Positions 9,676 through 18,207 are shown, counted from the stretch's first letter. The stretch: 64,000 bases of DNA from Blautia faecicola (GCF_004123145.1 NZ_SDKC01000001.1:2699501-2763500), one strand, 5' to 3'. Translations and numbers: made by a program. The notes: generated by a model from the letters alone, not told the origin.

Positions 9676-9704
9676 ATTATAACCCATCAACTTCTGAAAT
9701 TCAA
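9676..9704 (-). promoter_or_regulatory. sigma-A promoter for fba
   Basis: TTGAAT, 17 bases, TATAAT on the minus strand. The -35 box overlaps the stop codon of the upstream lipid kinase gene, so fba can be expressed on its own as well as by readthrough. Confidence 0.65.
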
Positions 9705-10591
9705 GAGTTGATGAAAATATCAAGCGCCTGCTTTCTGTTTTTTATGTTTACCTCTTTATGCTCACCGCCAAATTCACCGTCCAGCGTCCAGGAAATCGCT
9801 TCATCTCCGTGGATATACAGGCTGTCCGCTTTGAATGCATCGATCATATCGGTGTCATCGTACGCATTGATCAGCGCGGCGATGATCTCATTTAATTCCA
9901 GAGGATTCTTCGGTTTTTTGATCAGGGTGACCTCGAAAAGTCCGTCATCCATCTCGACATCGTTTCCAACCAGATTGCGGAAACCGCCTACGGAATGGGA
10001 ATTTGTGATCATTCCATAGATATAATCGCCTTCGTGTACTTCCCCGTTGGCTTCCACACACAGATGGTAGGTCTTGACATCGAAGATTCTCTTTGCCCCT
10101 TCCATCACATAAGCAAGATGTCCCAGAATATTTTTCAGATCCTGGCTGGTCTCATAGGAGACATCGGTAAACATACCGAATGCTGCCACATAGATAAAAT
10201 TATCTTCATTGAAACTTCCGACATCCACGGAAAACAGATGACCGTCAACGATGTCCTGCGCTGCTTTCACCATATCCCGGGAAATCTCCAGACTGTTTGC
10301 AAAGTCATTCGTACTTCCCGCCGGGATATACCCAAGCGGTACCGACGCACCGATTTCCATCAGACCGGTTACCACTTCGTCCAGCGTTCCGTCTCCACCG
10401 CTGCACACGATCAGATCAACCTCTTCTGCCATGATCTTTGCCATCTTTTCCGCATCCTTCGCTCCCTGGGTCGGATGAACCACTACTTCATAGCCGCCCT
10501 TGACAAAGACGTCGATGATATCCATCAGTTTATTGCGAATCTGCCCTTTTCCTGATCTCGGATTGAAGATAAACAGCATTCTTCCTTTCAT
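9701..10591 (-). CDS. diacylglycerol/lipid kinase family protein (YegS/BmrU type)
   Basis: A 296-residue cytoplasmic or membrane-associated kinase of the DAGK catalytic family, which phosphorylates lipids such as diacylglycerol. Seen: N-terminal FIFNPRSGKG, the nucleotide-binding CSGGDGTLDEVV near residue 75, GYIPAGSTNDFA, and the C-terminal beta-rich domain with EVTLIKKP. The ATG at 10591 is preferred over one 12 bases upstream because GAGGTG lies just before it. The lipid substrate is not certain; sphingosine or phosphatidylglycerol kinases share these motifs. Confidence 0.9.
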   Translation of the reverse strand: MKGRMLFIFNPRSGKGQIRNKLMDIIDVFVKGGYEVVVHPTQGAKDAEKMAKIMAEEVDLIVCSGGDGTLDEVVTGLMEIGASVPLGYIPAGSTNDFANSLEISRDMVKAAQDIVDGHLFSVDVGSFNEDNFIYVAAFGMFTDVSYETSQDLKNILGHLAYVMEGAKRIFDVKTYHLCVEANGEVHEGDYIYGMITNSHSVGGFRNLVGNDVEMDDGLFEVTLIKKPKNPLELNEIIAALINAYDDTDMIDAFKADSLYIHGDEAISWTLDGEFGGEHKEVNIKNRKQALDIFINS

Positions 10592-10854
10592 AGTACACCT
10601 CATCTCTTCATTCTTTCTTACAGTTTCCCCACGATAAACCTGTCTCTTCTCTCACAGATATTTCCCTATCTGCCCGTTTGGGCTCATTATACCACGCCTT
10701 TTGTCTTTTGTAATCAGTTTGATTCCTAAAATTTTACAGAAAATTTACGAAAATACCGTCATATTTTCTCTTTTTTATTTTCTGTGACTTAATCACGGAA
10801 TCTTTCCGGGCAGATGTGGTATCCTATCATCATAAAAATACAGGAGGTCATACT

Positions 10855-11166
10855 ATGGAATATACATTTACAACAGAAAATTTTGAAACAGAAGTGCTCG
10901 GCTCCGATGTGCCGGTGCTGGTTGATTTCTGGGCTACCTGGTGCATGCCGTGCCGTATGCTTGCCCCGGTGATCGAAGAGATTGCTTCGGAAAATGAGGG
11001 AAAGATCAAAGTCGGCAAAGTCAACGTCGACGAAAACCCGGATCTGGCAAGAAAATACCGCGTGATGAGCATTCCTACCGTTCTGGTATTTAAAAACGGC
11101 GAACTGACAGCTACCAGCGTCGGCGTGGACAGCAAAGAAAATATTCTGAAACTGCTGGAGAAATAA
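10855..11166 (+). CDS. trxA: thioredoxin with CMPC active site
   Basis: A 103-residue thioredoxin, one of only two plus-strand genes here, divergent from the lipid kinase. It reduces protein disulfides in the cytoplasm. Seen: [15 protein letters not shown] with the redox cysteines in WCMPC, so Met replaces the usual Gly of WCGPC; the cis-proline in MSIPTVLVF; and the conserved [11 protein letters not shown]. The start at 10855 follows a perfect AGGAGG; a longer frame from 10816 lacks a site. The CxPC dipeptide change could shift redox potential. Monocistronic, with a terminator at 11186-11236. Confidence 0.95.
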   Translation: MEYTFTTENFETEVLGSDVPVLVDFWATWCMPCRMLAPVIEEIASENEGKIKVGKVNVDENPDLARKYRVMSIPTVLVFKNGELTATSVGVDSKENILKLLEK

Positions 11167-11185
11167 TTTCTTCTCTTAATAATCC

Positions 11186-11236
11186 AAAAAGGATAGCAAT
11201 GAAGCGTTTTTCGTATTTCCATTGCTATCCCTTTTT
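11186..11236. terminator. bidirectional terminator between trxA and the Crp/Fnr gene
   Basis: Stem GGATAGCAATG/CATTGCTATCC flanked by AAAAA on the left and CTTTTTCTTTTT on the right, between two convergent genes, so it can serve both. Confidence 0.85.
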
Positions 11237-11252
11237 CTTTTTATGAATCATG

Positions 11253-11924
11253 CTACAACTTCCTGTATAACTGCTTCCGATCGAGGACTGCTACGCCGCC
11301 CCGGAACAGTTCCACGCATCCTTCTTTTACCAGCACTTTCAGTGTTCTGCTGACCGCTTCTCTGGCACTTCCGATGGCTTTTGCGATCTGCTCCTGCGTC
11401 ATGTAGATTTTTCCGTCTTCGCTTCCTCCTGACTCATCCAATAAAAATCCTGCCAGACGCTGTTCCAGGCTGGCAAACAGGATTTTCTGGATCGCGGCGA
11501 TAATATCGGAAAAACTCTCGTTGATCTTTTTATAGATAAAGTTTTCCAGATACAGATTCTTTTCCATGATCTGCCGGAGCACACCGGTGGGAAGCAGGTA
11601 GACTTCACTGTCCGCCTCCGCGTCGATCTGAATATCAAACGGCAGTGCCGGAAGCAGACAGGATGCCGAGATCACGCAGAGTTCGCCCGGATGGATCCGG
11701 CACACGGTAGCTTCCTTCCCGTCTTCCGAAACCAGATTTGCACGCAGGATCCCGCTGCATACCAGGAAAATACCCAGACAGTCCCTTCCGGTATCCGTAA
11801 CCATCTGCCCTTCTCCGTATGTACTCCATCGAATCTGCTCCTGAAGCATCTTCTTTTCTTCTTCTGACAAATACTCCCAGAAAGCATAACTTCCAAATAA
11901 CTGCTCGATCTTCGTCCGTTCCAT
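11253..11924 (-). CDS. Crp/Fnr family transcriptional regulator
   Basis: A 223-residue regulator with an N-terminal cyclic-nucleotide-binding-like beta barrel and a C-terminal winged helix. Seen: effector domain from about residue 10 to 115 (YGEGQMVTD, GIFLVCSGILRA), a dimerisation helix around LYLENFIYKKINESF, and the HTH segment MTQEQIAKAIGSAREAVSRTL. There is no compact N-terminal cysteine cluster of the E. coli FNR type, so an iron-sulfur sensor is not evident. The start has AAGGAG seven bases upstream. Convergent with trxA; targets and effector cannot be read from the sequence. Confidence 0.92.
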   Translation of the reverse strand: MERTKIEQLFGSYAFWEYLSEEEKKMLQEQIRWSTYGEGQMVTDTGRDCLGIFLVCSGILRANLVSEDGKEATVCRIHPGELCVISASCLLPALPFDIQIDAEADSEVYLLPTGVLRQIMEKNLYLENFIYKKINESFSDIIAAIQKILFASLEQRLAGFLLDESGGSEDGKIYMTQEQIAKAIGSAREAVSRTLKVLVKEGCVELFRGGVAVLDRKQLYRKL

Positions 11925-11991
11925 GCCCCGTCTCCTTTTCGATCTTTTCTGTCTGCATTATAAAACAGCTGTTGAATGGCTGTCAACGACT

Positions 11992-12040
11992 ACAAAAACC
12001 CCTCTTCACCGGAATTATATTTTCCCGGTAAAGAAGGGTT
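11992..12040 (-). terminator. terminator after the zinc-ribbon gene
   Basis: A 16-bp stem (AACCCTTCTTTACCGG on the minus strand, nearly perfect) followed by TTTTTG. It begins four bases past the stop codon of the small gene at 12045. Confidence 0.85.
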
Positions 12041-12044
12041 CTGT

Positions 12045-12236
12045 TTATCGGAACAATACGCAGTTGCCGGATTCCCGATAATATCGGATACGTTCTTCAA
12101 TCGCTTTTCGCTCACAGTGCAGCGCTTCCGCCAGACAGTCCATGCACAGGAAACTCGAAGCGGTTCGTGACACCAGTTTCATGTAGATGGCTTTCTCATC
12201 GGAAGTCAGATGTGCACCGCATTTTCTGCAATCCAT
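12045..12236 (-). CDS. small double-CxxC zinc-ribbon-like protein
   Basis: A 63-residue protein not recognised as a named family. Seen: two CxxC pairs, Cys3/Cys6 and Cys31/Cys34, a further Cys41, and an Arg/Glu-rich helix in the last third. This fits a zinc-binding knuckle fold, perhaps nucleic-acid- or protein-binding. The ATG at 12236 is taken instead of a GTG 12 bases upstream; the ribosome site is weak (GTGGAAAA). It lies 34 bases downstream of the alpha-galactosidase gene and just before a strong terminator, so the two probably share a transcript. Confidence 0.7.
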   Translation of the reverse strand: MDCRKCGAHLTSDEKAIYMKLVSRTASSFLCMDCLAEALHCERKAIEERIRYYRESGNCVLFR

Positions 12237-12270
12237 TGATTTTTCCACAGCTTTCTTTTTATCTTTGTTT

Positions 12271-13434
12271 TTATTTTTCTACGAGATGCGCACGCACTAC
12301 CACACATCCATGGGATGGAACAACCGGTGCAAATCGTTCAGTAAATTCGCCCAGTTCTTCTCCTGTGATGCAGTCATGCAGAGCCAGGGATACCCCGGCA
12401 GCATATGGGATACCCATATCCCAGAATTCCAGAGAAAGTTCTCTCTGTGTATCGCTGAAATTAAAGATACCGATTGCAAGATCTCCATCTGCCAGCGGTT
12501 TTACCAGAGTAAATGCCTCGTTTTCGTTATAGACATCCGGAAGTGGTTTGATCACATACGCACCGCGTGACTCCAAGTCCTGATTGATGGCGATCAGATC
12601 TTTGTTTAACAGGGTTTTCTTCGTCTCCTCGGATGCTTTTCGCAGATCACAGCCCATGATCAGCGGAGATCCCATAATTGCCCACAGTGCAAAATGTGTC
12701 AGGTATTCCTGATCCGTACAGCCGCCGATCTTGCTTCCGATAAATCCGTCATTGCTGGCGCCGTGCATTCCTACGACAAGCATGTCCATATCATTGTGGC
12801 AGAAATTACCGGTATACGGCTCTTTTCCCATCTGAGAGATTGCCAGGTTTGTGATGGATTCCCAGTTATCCTGGATATCTCCGGTAGAACGGTAGGTATG
12901 CGCTCCGGAGGAACGGATCCAGTCATAGACTCCGTCGGTTCCCCAGTTACATGCTGCAAACAGGATCTCCCTACCACAGTTCTTTAGGGCAAGGCTCATG
13001 CGTTTGTACAGGATTTCACCCGGAATCTGGCGCGGTTTGAAGCAGTAGTCGTATTTCAGATAATCCACGCCCCACTCTGCGAACTTTTTCGCATCCTGGA
13101 ATTCGTGTTCAAAGCTTCCCGGATAGCCGGCGCAGGTATGGGTTCCGGCACAGGAATACATACCGAATTTGAGTCCTTTTTCGTGTACGTAATCACTGAC
13201 CCATTTCATTCCATGCGGGAATTTCTCCGGATCCGGAACCAGATTGCCGTCAGCATCACGCTGTTTCAGGCTCCAGCAGTCATCAATGACCAGATATTCG
13301 TATCCGGCTTCCAGATATCCGTCTTCTACCATGCGGTCTGCCATCTCACAGATCATTTTTTCATTGATATCCCAGGTAAAGGTGTTCCAGGAATTCCAGC
13401 CCATCGGAGGGGTCAGTGCGATTGGTTTATTCAT
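12271..13434 (-). CDS. alpha-galactosidase, GH27
   Basis: A 387-residue retaining glycosidase that releases terminal alpha-galactose from melibiose, raffinose-type sugars or galactomannans. Seen: the GH27 opening TPPMGWNSWNTF, VIDDCW, YLKYDYC with the nucleophile Asp, and YRSTGDIQDNW with the acid/base Asp; the all-beta C-terminal domain ends PVVPSHGCVVVRA. There is no signal peptide, so it is intracellular. The ATG at 13434 is chosen because AGAAAGGA precedes it by about 11 bases; alternative starts at 13446 or 13482 are possible. Upstream (13500-13620) is AT-rich with a TATAAT but no good -35, compatible with activator control. Confidence 0.93.
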   Translation of the reverse strand: MNKPIALTPPMGWNSWNTFTWDINEKMICEMADRMVEDGYLEAGYEYLVIDDCWSLKQRDADGNLVPDPEKFPHGMKWVSDYVHEKGLKFGMYSCAGTHTCAGYPGSFEHEFQDAKKFAEWGVDYLKYDYCFKPRQIPGEILYKRMSLALKNCGREILFAACNWGTDGVYDWIRSSGAHTYRSTGDIQDNWESITNLAISQMGKEPYTGNFCHNDMDMLVVGMHGASNDGFIGSKIGGCTDQEYLTHFALWAIMGSPLIMGCDLRKASEETKKTLLNKDLIAINQDLESRGAYVIKPLPDVYNENEAFTLVKPLADGDLAIGIFNFSDTQRELSLEFWDMGIPYAAGVSLALHDCITGEELGEFTERFAPVVPSHGCVVVRAHLVEK

Positions 13435-13625
13435 TTTGTTATCCATCCTTTCTTCTTTTCCGACATCTCTTCTGATATTCATCCATTCCTTCGCTGATAT
13501 TATATATTTTTGCTAAATCTCAGCTGTTTGGGATGCATTTTCAGAATCTTTGATATCTCTATCATACCTGTTATCCTGATAATTTTATATAGTAATTTGT
13601 TGCATTTTCTATGTAAAAAGATGCC

Positions 13626-13659
13626 AAAAACGCCGACCTGTGTTTCCACAGATCGGCGT
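13626..13659 (-). terminator. terminator of the ribosomal protein cluster
   Basis: Stem ACGCCGAtCTGTG/CACAGgTCGGCGT on the minus strand with a GGAAA-type loop followed by TTTTT, 30 bases after the rplQ stop. Confidence 0.88.
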
Positions 13660-13688
13660 CTTATATTATCGTTTGAACAATTCTGAAA

Positions 13689-14225
13689 TTATACCAGCTC
13701 CAGAACTACTTCCATAGCTGCGTCACCTTTACGCGGTCCGATTTTGATGATTCTTGTGTAACCACCGTTACGGTCAGCATATTTTGGTGCGATTTCGTTG
13801 AACATTTTGTCTGCCATGTCAACGTCTTTTGTGTTTTTCTTTCTTCCAGCAGCTTCTGTCGGAACAGCTTTTACCGGATAGAATACTTTCATCATCTGAC
13901 GTCTTGCATGCAGTCTGGAAGGAGCGTCTTTCTTGATCTCTTTCTGTACTTCATCGTAAACAGTTACTTTCTTTCCGTCTACAACTTCTTTTACTCTCTT
14001 GCCATCAGCATCTTTACGAGCAACTTTAGCTGTAACAGTTACTGTTTCAAAGTTGTCTTTTTCTTTTACAGCCAGAGCGATCAGCCCTTCAGCAACTTTG
14101 CGGATTTCTTTTGCTTTTGCTTCTGTAGTAACGATTTTACCATGATATAACAGATTTGTTACCTGGTTTCTGATTAACGCTTTTCTCTGTGCAGATGTTC
14201 TGCTCAGTTTTCTATATCCTGCCAT
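13689..14225 (-). CDS. rplQ: 50S ribosomal protein L17 with internal insertion
   Basis: L17 binds 23S rRNA near the exit tunnel and ends the alpha operon. Seen: the canonical start MAGYRKLSRTSAQRKALIRN and the canonical end ADRNGGYTRIIKIGPRKGDAA. At 178 residues it is longer than the usual 112-130: lysine-rich extra sequence separates the N-terminal domain from LHARRQ (about residues 55-102), and a second stretch follows it. Lachnospiraceae L17 proteins are generally long, as far as I recall. The ATG at 14225 is used because GGAGG lies eight bases upstream; the ATG at 14240 overlaps that site. Confidence 0.96.
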   Translation of the reverse strand: MAGYRKLSRTSAQRKALIRNQVTNLLYHGKIVTTEAKAKEIRKVAEGLIALAVKEKDNFETVTVTAKVARKDADGKRVKEVVDGKKVTVYDEVQKEIKKDAPSRLHARRQMMKVFYPVKAVPTEAAGRKKNTKDVDMADKMFNEIAPKYADRNGGYTRIIKIGPRKGDAAMEVVLELV

Positions 14226-14355
14226 TTTATTTTCCTCCATTTGTGGAACAGCCGGTCATGCTTCTTTGGTCTTACTGACGGACTGCTTGATCTTCTACAA
14301 ATATTCCTTTACCCTACCGGCCAGTTACCGGCAGTTGCAGCAAACGAGCTGCTTC

Positions 14356-15315
14356 TTATTCTTCACCAGGATTTAACTGTAATCCCAGCTCCTTTAATTT
14401 TGCAAGTACTTCTTCCAGAGATTTCCGTCCCAGGTTACGGACTTTCATCATATCTTCAGAAGTTCTGTTGCAAAGTTCTTCAACGGTATTGATACCGGCT
14501 CTCTTCAGACAGTTGTAGGAACGAACGGACAGCTCCAGCTCGTCGATGTTCATTTCCAGAACTTTCTCTTTTTCATTGTCCTCTTTTTCAATCATGACTT
14601 CTGCAGTCTTAGCATTTTCAGAGAGGTCGATGAACAGTTTCAGATGCTCGCTCAATACTTTTGCAGCCAGGCTGACTGCTTCATCCGGATCCAGAGTTCC
14701 TTTTGTATAAACATCCAGAGTCAGTTTATCATAGTCAGTGATCTGACCGACACGAGTGTTCTGAACTGTCAGGTTTACACGCTCTACCGGTGTATAGATT
14801 GCATCTACAGCTAATACGCCGATCGGCATATCATCTGTTTTCCCTTTGTCTGCACTGACGTAACCACGACCTTTTGTAATGGTCAGTTCCATATACAGTT
14901 TGCTGTCTGGTCCACCGTTTAAGGTAGCGATTACCTGGTTCGGATTCATGATCTCGATATCCTGGTCAACCTGGATATCAGATGCTCTTACCACGCCTTC
15001 GCCTTCGAACTCGATGTATGCGATCTTCGGATCATTGCTTTCGCTTGTGTTCTTGATCGCAAGACTCTTCAGATTCATGATAATTTCGGTTACATCCTCT
15101 TTTACACCCGGGATGGAACTGAACTCGTGCAGAACGCCTTCGATTTTTACCTGGCTGACTGCAGCACCCGGCAAAGAGGACAGCATGATTCTTCTCAGGG
15201 AGTTACCCAGAGTAATACCATAGCCACGCTCTAACGGTTCTACTACAAAGCGGCCATATTTTTTATCATCGGAAATTTCTGTAATCTCAATTTTTGGTTT
15301 GTTAAAATCAAACAT
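14356..15315 (-). CDS. rpoA: DNA-directed RNA polymerase subunit alpha
   Basis: The 319-residue alpha subunit that nucleates RNA polymerase assembly and contacts activators and UP elements. Seen: N-terminal dimerisation domain with [20 protein letters not shown], the central [14 protein letters not shown], an acidic linker, and the C-terminal helix-hairpin-helix domain ([28 protein letters not shown]). GGAGG is seven bases before the ATG. Sits between rpsD and rplQ as in Bacillus, with 115 bases to rplQ. Confidence 0.98.
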   Translation of the reverse strand: MFDFNKPKIEITEISDDKKYGRFVVEPLERGYGITLGNSLRRIMLSSLPGAAVSQVKIEGVLHEFSSIPGVKEDVTEIIMNLKSLAIKNTSESNDPKIAYIEFEGEGVVRASDIQVDQDIEIMNPNQVIATLNGGPDSKLYMELTITKGRGYVSADKGKTDDMPIGVLAVDAIYTPVERVNLTVQNTRVGQITDYDKLTLDVYTKGTLDPDEAVSLAAKVLSEHLKLFIDLSENAKTAEVMIEKEDNEKEKVLEMNIDELELSVRSYNCLKRAGINTVEELCNRTSEDMMKVRNLGRKSLEEVLAKLKELGLQLNPGEE

Positions 15316-15404
15316 ACCAGGCCCTCCTTATTGGGATAATGATTTTCACTGAGGGTAACATATGGGAAATGGCCCACGCGTAAACGGTGAGCCATAACTC
15401 ACAA

Positions 15405-15998
15405 TTATTTAGAATACAACTCGACGATAAGCATTTCGTTTACAGGTACGTCAATTGCATCTCTTGCAGGAACTTCTTTAACAGTTCCTTTTAATGCTTC
15501 CTGATCAACATCCAGCCATTCCGGAACCAGTCTTCCGCCGGTTACTTCCAGAATGTCTTTATATCTCTGAGAAGATTTTTTAGCTTCTTTGATTTCGATC
15601 TGATCTCCGGCTTTTACCAGGTAAGACGGAATGTTTACCTGTTTGCCGTTTACCAGTACATGTTTGTGGTCAACGATCTGACGAGCTTCTCTTCTGGTTC
15701 TTGCGAATCCCAGACGGAAGATTACGTTGTCCAGTCTCATTTCCAGCATAGCCATCAGGTTGCTACCTGTCATACCAGGCATCTGGTCAGCTTTCTTGTA
15801 GTAGTTACGGAAAGGTTTTTCCAGAACACCATAGATGAATTTTGCTTTCTGTTTTTCTCTCAGCTGCAGACCATATTCAGATGTTTTACGGTTTGCTCTT
15901 TTTAACTGTCTTGTGGATTTTTTGTCAATTCCTAAATAGATAGGATCCAGACCCAGGGATCTACATCTTTTCAGAACTGGTACTCTATTTACTGCCAT
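15405..15998 (-). CDS. rpsD: 30S ribosomal protein S4
   Basis: A 197-residue primary 16S rRNA binder that starts assembly of the 30S body. Seen: the N-terminal domain without a four-cysteine zinc site (one cysteine only, in KRCRSLGL), the S4 RNA-binding domain RLDNVIFRLGFARTRREARQIVDHKHVLVNG at about residues 88-118, and the C-terminal VNEMLIVELYSK. In Bacillus rpsD is usually unlinked; here, as in Clostridia, it lies between rpsK and rpoA. AGGAGG precedes the ATG. Confidence 0.98.
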   Translation of the reverse strand: MAVNRVPVLKRCRSLGLDPIYLGIDKKSTRQLKRANRKTSEYGLQLREKQKAKFIYGVLEKPFRNYYKKADQMPGMTGSNLMAMLEMRLDNVIFRLGFARTRREARQIVDHKHVLVNGKQVNIPSYLVKAGDQIEIKEAKKSSQRYKDILEVTGGRLVPEWLDVDQEALKGTVKEVPARDAIDVPVNEMLIVELYSK

Positions 15999-16016
15999 AA
16001 TCTACTGACCTCCTAA

Positions 16017-16409
16017 TTAGACTCTTCTACGTTTTGGTGGACGGCAACCATTGTGTGGTACCGGAGTTACGTCTTTGATACTTACTACATCAAGTCCGCA
16101 TGCGGAAAGAGCACGGATTGCTGCTTCTCTTCCTGATCCCGGTCCTTTTACGAATACATCAACAGTTTTCAGACCATGAATTAACGCTGCTTTTGTAGCT
16201 GTTTCTGCTGCTACCTGAGCTGCATAAGGAGTAGATTTTCTTGAACCTCTAAATCCCAGACCACCGGCACTTGCCCATGATAAAGCATTTCCTTCAGCAT
16301 CTGTCAGAGTAACGATTGTGTTATTGAAAGATGACTGGATGTGTGCCTGTCCGCGTTCAACGTTTTTCTTTACACGACGTTTTGTCGTTTTCTTTGTCAC
16401 TTTAGCCAT
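16017..16409 (-). CDS. rpsK: 30S ribosomal protein S11
   Basis: A 130-residue platform protein of the small subunit, near the mRNA exit. Seen: a basic N-terminus ([16 protein letters not shown]), [25 protein letters not shown], and the conserved tail [16 protein letters not shown]. The length is typical. The ribosome binding site is weak (TAGGTTAG), consistent with coupling to rpsM 52 bases upstream. Confidence 0.98.
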   Translation of the reverse strand: MAKVTKKTTKRRVKKNVERGQAHIQSSFNNTIVTLTDAEGNALSWASAGGLGFRGSRKSTPYAAQVAAETATKAALIHGLKTVDVFVKGPGSGREAAIRALSACGLDVVSIKDVTPVPHNGCRPPKRRRV

Positions 16410-16461
16410 TTTAAAAACTAACCTACACTTTCTTCTATTCTATGTTACTGGTTGCCACGAA

Positions 16462-16830
16462 TTATTTCTTCTTGTTTGCTACAGTTCTCTTAGGACCTTT
16501 TCTTGTTCTTGCGTTGGTCTTTGTTTTCTGACCACGAACAGGCAGGCTCTTTCTATGACGGATACCTCTGTAGCATCCGATCTCCTGCAGACGTTTGATG
16601 TTCATAGCGATCTCTCTTCTCAGATCACCTTCTACAGTCTGAGTCTCATCGATTACAGCACTGATTCTTTTTACTTCTTCGTCCGTGATATCTCTAACAC
16701 GGGTGTTCGGATCTACGTTAGCTGCTTCCAGGATACGGGTAGCGCTTGTTCTACCGATTCCGTAGATATAAGTTAATCCGATTTCAATACGTTTTTCTCT
16801 TGGTAAGTCTACACCAGCAATACGTGCCAT
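16462..16830 (-). CDS. rpsM: 30S ribosomal protein S13
   Basis: A 122-residue head protein that contacts P-site tRNA and the 50S subunit. Seen: [26 protein letters not shown], the helix-two-turn-helix region, [16 protein letters not shown] and the basic tail. The ATG at 16830 follows GGAGG; the in-frame ATG at 16845 lies upstream of that site. It is preceded by an unusually long 347-bp gap to rpmJ. Confidence 0.98.
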   Translation of the reverse strand: MARIAGVDLPREKRIEIGLTYIYGIGRTSATRILEAANVDPNTRVRDITDEEVKRISAVIDETQTVEGDLRREIAMNIKRLQEIGCYRGIRHRKSLPVRGQKTKTNARTRKGPKRTVANKKK

Positions 16831-17177
16831 GTAATTTTCCTCCATCTTCTACTTGACCAGTCCAGACAGCCCATATGTCACCATATGTCTGAAATGTGTG
16901 TCTCATCCGGTCATATTAATATTTTCCTAATTGGGATGCCGGTATGTGAAGCATCCAGCCATGTCTCCATGACCTTTCCGGCTTAGCCGGTATTAAGCAA
17001 TATTATAAGGGATGCAACGCTCTCTACGGCGTTCATCCGCCGGAGGCTCTCCGGTACACCACTCCGGAGCACTCTCATTATAATATCTAAACAGTACAAC
17101 ACATCCAGATGTGTCCTACTGCAGCCGCACTTAATTTTGAAGCTCTCGCTTCCAAACAGTCAGATCTAATTGACGGA
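16831..17177 (-). other. 347-bp structured non-coding gap between rpmJ and rpsM
   Basis: No ORF is supported here. Several small inverted repeats are visible, such as GGATGC/GCATCC (16937-16956), GGATGCAACGC/GCGTTCATCC (17010-17039) and CCGGAG/CTCCGG pairs near 17041-17075. A TATAAT on the minus strand near 17083 lacks a good -35. Every other gap in this operon is below about 140 bp, so this may be an rpsM leader or an old insertion. Confidence 0.5.
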
Positions 17178-17291
17178 TTAGCCCTGTCTCTGTTTGTGTT
17201 TTGGATTCTCGCAGATTACTCTGATACTACCTTTTCTTTTGATGATCTTGCATTTTTCGCAGATCGGTTTAACAGATGATCTTACTTTCAT
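17178..17291 (-). CDS. rpmJ: 50S ribosomal protein L36
   Basis: A 37-residue zinc-binding large-subunit protein, the smallest ribosomal protein. Seen: start [20 protein letters not shown] and the ligand set Cys11, Cys14, Cys27 and His32, giving the full C+ type. AGGAGG lies six bases before the ATG. A dedicated sigma-A promoter lies about 114 bases upstream at 17405-17433, so rpmJ heads the alpha-operon transcript. Confidence 0.97.
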   Translation of the reverse strand: MKVRSSVKPICEKCKIIKRKGSIRVICENPKHKQRQG

Positions 17292-17404
17292 GTGAATCCT
17301 CCTTTCTCCTTCTTAGCTAAGACGCATTCCCGCGCCTGCTCATGGTGGAAGAACCCTGTTTTTTGCGCACAAAAAAAGAACGCATTCACAAAAGTTCGTT
17401 TTAC

Positions 17405-17433
17405 AGTATAGCATTCTCTTTCCAAAAAAGCAA
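17405..17433 (-). promoter_or_regulatory. sigma-A promoter for rpmJ-rpsM-rpsK-rpsD-rpoA-rplQ
   Basis: TTGCTT, 17 bases, TATACT on the minus strand. It lies between the large palindrome (17477-17689) and rpmJ, and gives the alpha operon its own initiation point. The leader carries a short stem followed by TTTTTTT (about 17365-17395) that might attenuate. Confidence 0.65.
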
Positions 17434-17476
17434 GCCATTTTTTCAATTTTTTTCTGCTTTTTCAGCCGTTCTCCCC

Positions 17477-17689
17477 GTTATCCCAAAACCAGCACCAGCC
17501 GGATACTTTCCTCCGTCAGCAACACTTTGTGGGCGCCTAGGGTAAGCTTTGAGATCCGACACCTACGCAGACTTAGGCTCGAGCGCTCTCGCGAGAGTCT
17601 TAGTCGTAGTTGGTGGCTAGCTCAAAGTTACCCTGCCCACGTTGCTTACGGAGGAAAGTATCCGGCTGGTGCGTCCCCTTCGGGATAAC
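17477..17689. repeat. 213-bp palindromic element, hairpin family R1 copy A
   Basis: An imperfect palindrome between infA and rpmJ. GTTATCCC/GGGATAAC close the base. A perfect 24-bp stem follows (17493-17516 with 17648-17671), then AGCAAC/GTTGCT, an unpaired ACTTT, GTGGGC/GCCCAC, AGGGTAA/TTACCCT and CTTTGAG/CTCAAAG, and an apical GC-rich arm with CTCTCGCGAGAG. The GTGGGC...GGCTAGCTCAAA...GCCCAC core recurs at 55729-55831 with a different stem. It may also act as a transcription barrier between two operons. Confidence 0.8.
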
Positions 17690-17695
17690 TATTCT

Positions 17696-17914
17696 TTATT
17701 TATCTCTCCAGATAATTCTACCCTTAGACAAATCATACGGAGAAAGTTCCATAGTAACCTTATCTCCCGGTAAGATACGAATAAAATTCATTCTCAGCTT
17801 ACCACTGATATGTGCCAATACCACATGTTTATTTTCCAGCTCAACCTTGAACATTGCATTCGGCAATTTTTCAAGGACAGTGCCTTCTACTTCAATAACA
17901 TCTGCCTTAGACAT
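17696..17914 (-). CDS. infA: translation initiation factor IF-1
   Basis: A 72-residue OB-fold protein that occupies the ribosomal A site during initiation. Seen: [20 protein letters not shown], a central [19 protein letters not shown] and the end [13 protein letters not shown]. The ATG at 17914 gives the universal length and follows GGAGG; the frame open from 17968 has no site. It ends the spc-type transcript, seven bases before the R1 palindrome. Confidence 0.97.
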   Translation of the reverse strand: MSKADVIEVEGTVLEKLPNAMFKVELENKHVVLAHISGKLRMNFIRILPGDKVTMELSPYDLSKGRIIWRDK

Positions 17915-17930
17915 TGCTTTCCCTCCTGTT

Positions 17931-18197
17931 TTACTTTTCGCCGTATTCTCTTCTTCCACGGATGACATCCGAATCCTGAAGATCTCTTCCTTCCCGGATC
18001 ACGTTTTCGATCCATTCCGGAATATGCCGATCAATCTGAACATGTTTGATCCTTTTCTTTTTCGGATGATCCAGTGTCCGGAGCTTTCCGTCCACCAGAT
18101 ATACAAAAGGCTCTTTCACATCCAGAATCATATAGACCTTTCCCTTATCATGACCGGCAAGGGATCTGGCCATCATGCCAACACCATATCCTTCCAT
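17931..18197 (-). CDS. KOW-domain RNA-binding protein (L14e-like)
   Basis: An 88-residue protein with an N-terminal KOW motif ([18 protein letters not shown]), similar to archaeal/eukaryotic L14e and L27e and frequent between map and infA in Clostridia. Seen: the KOW strand pair in residues 10-40, followed by a basic stretch [13 protein letters not shown] and an acidic C-terminus. AGAGGTG lies five bases before the ATG. It is probably a ribosome-associated RNA binder; no biochemical role is established as far as I know. Confidence 0.88.
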   Translation of the reverse strand: MEGYGVGMMARSLAGHDKGKVYMILDVKEPFVYLVDGKLRTLDHPKKKRIKHVQIDRHIPEWIENVIREGRDLQDSDVIRGRREYGEK

Positions 18198-18207
18198 CCA
18201 GGCACCT

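Noticed and set aside
17342-17545. 67-residue plus-strand ORF
   Set aside because: Runs over the rpmJ promoter and one arm of the R1 palindrome; no ribosome site or protein features.
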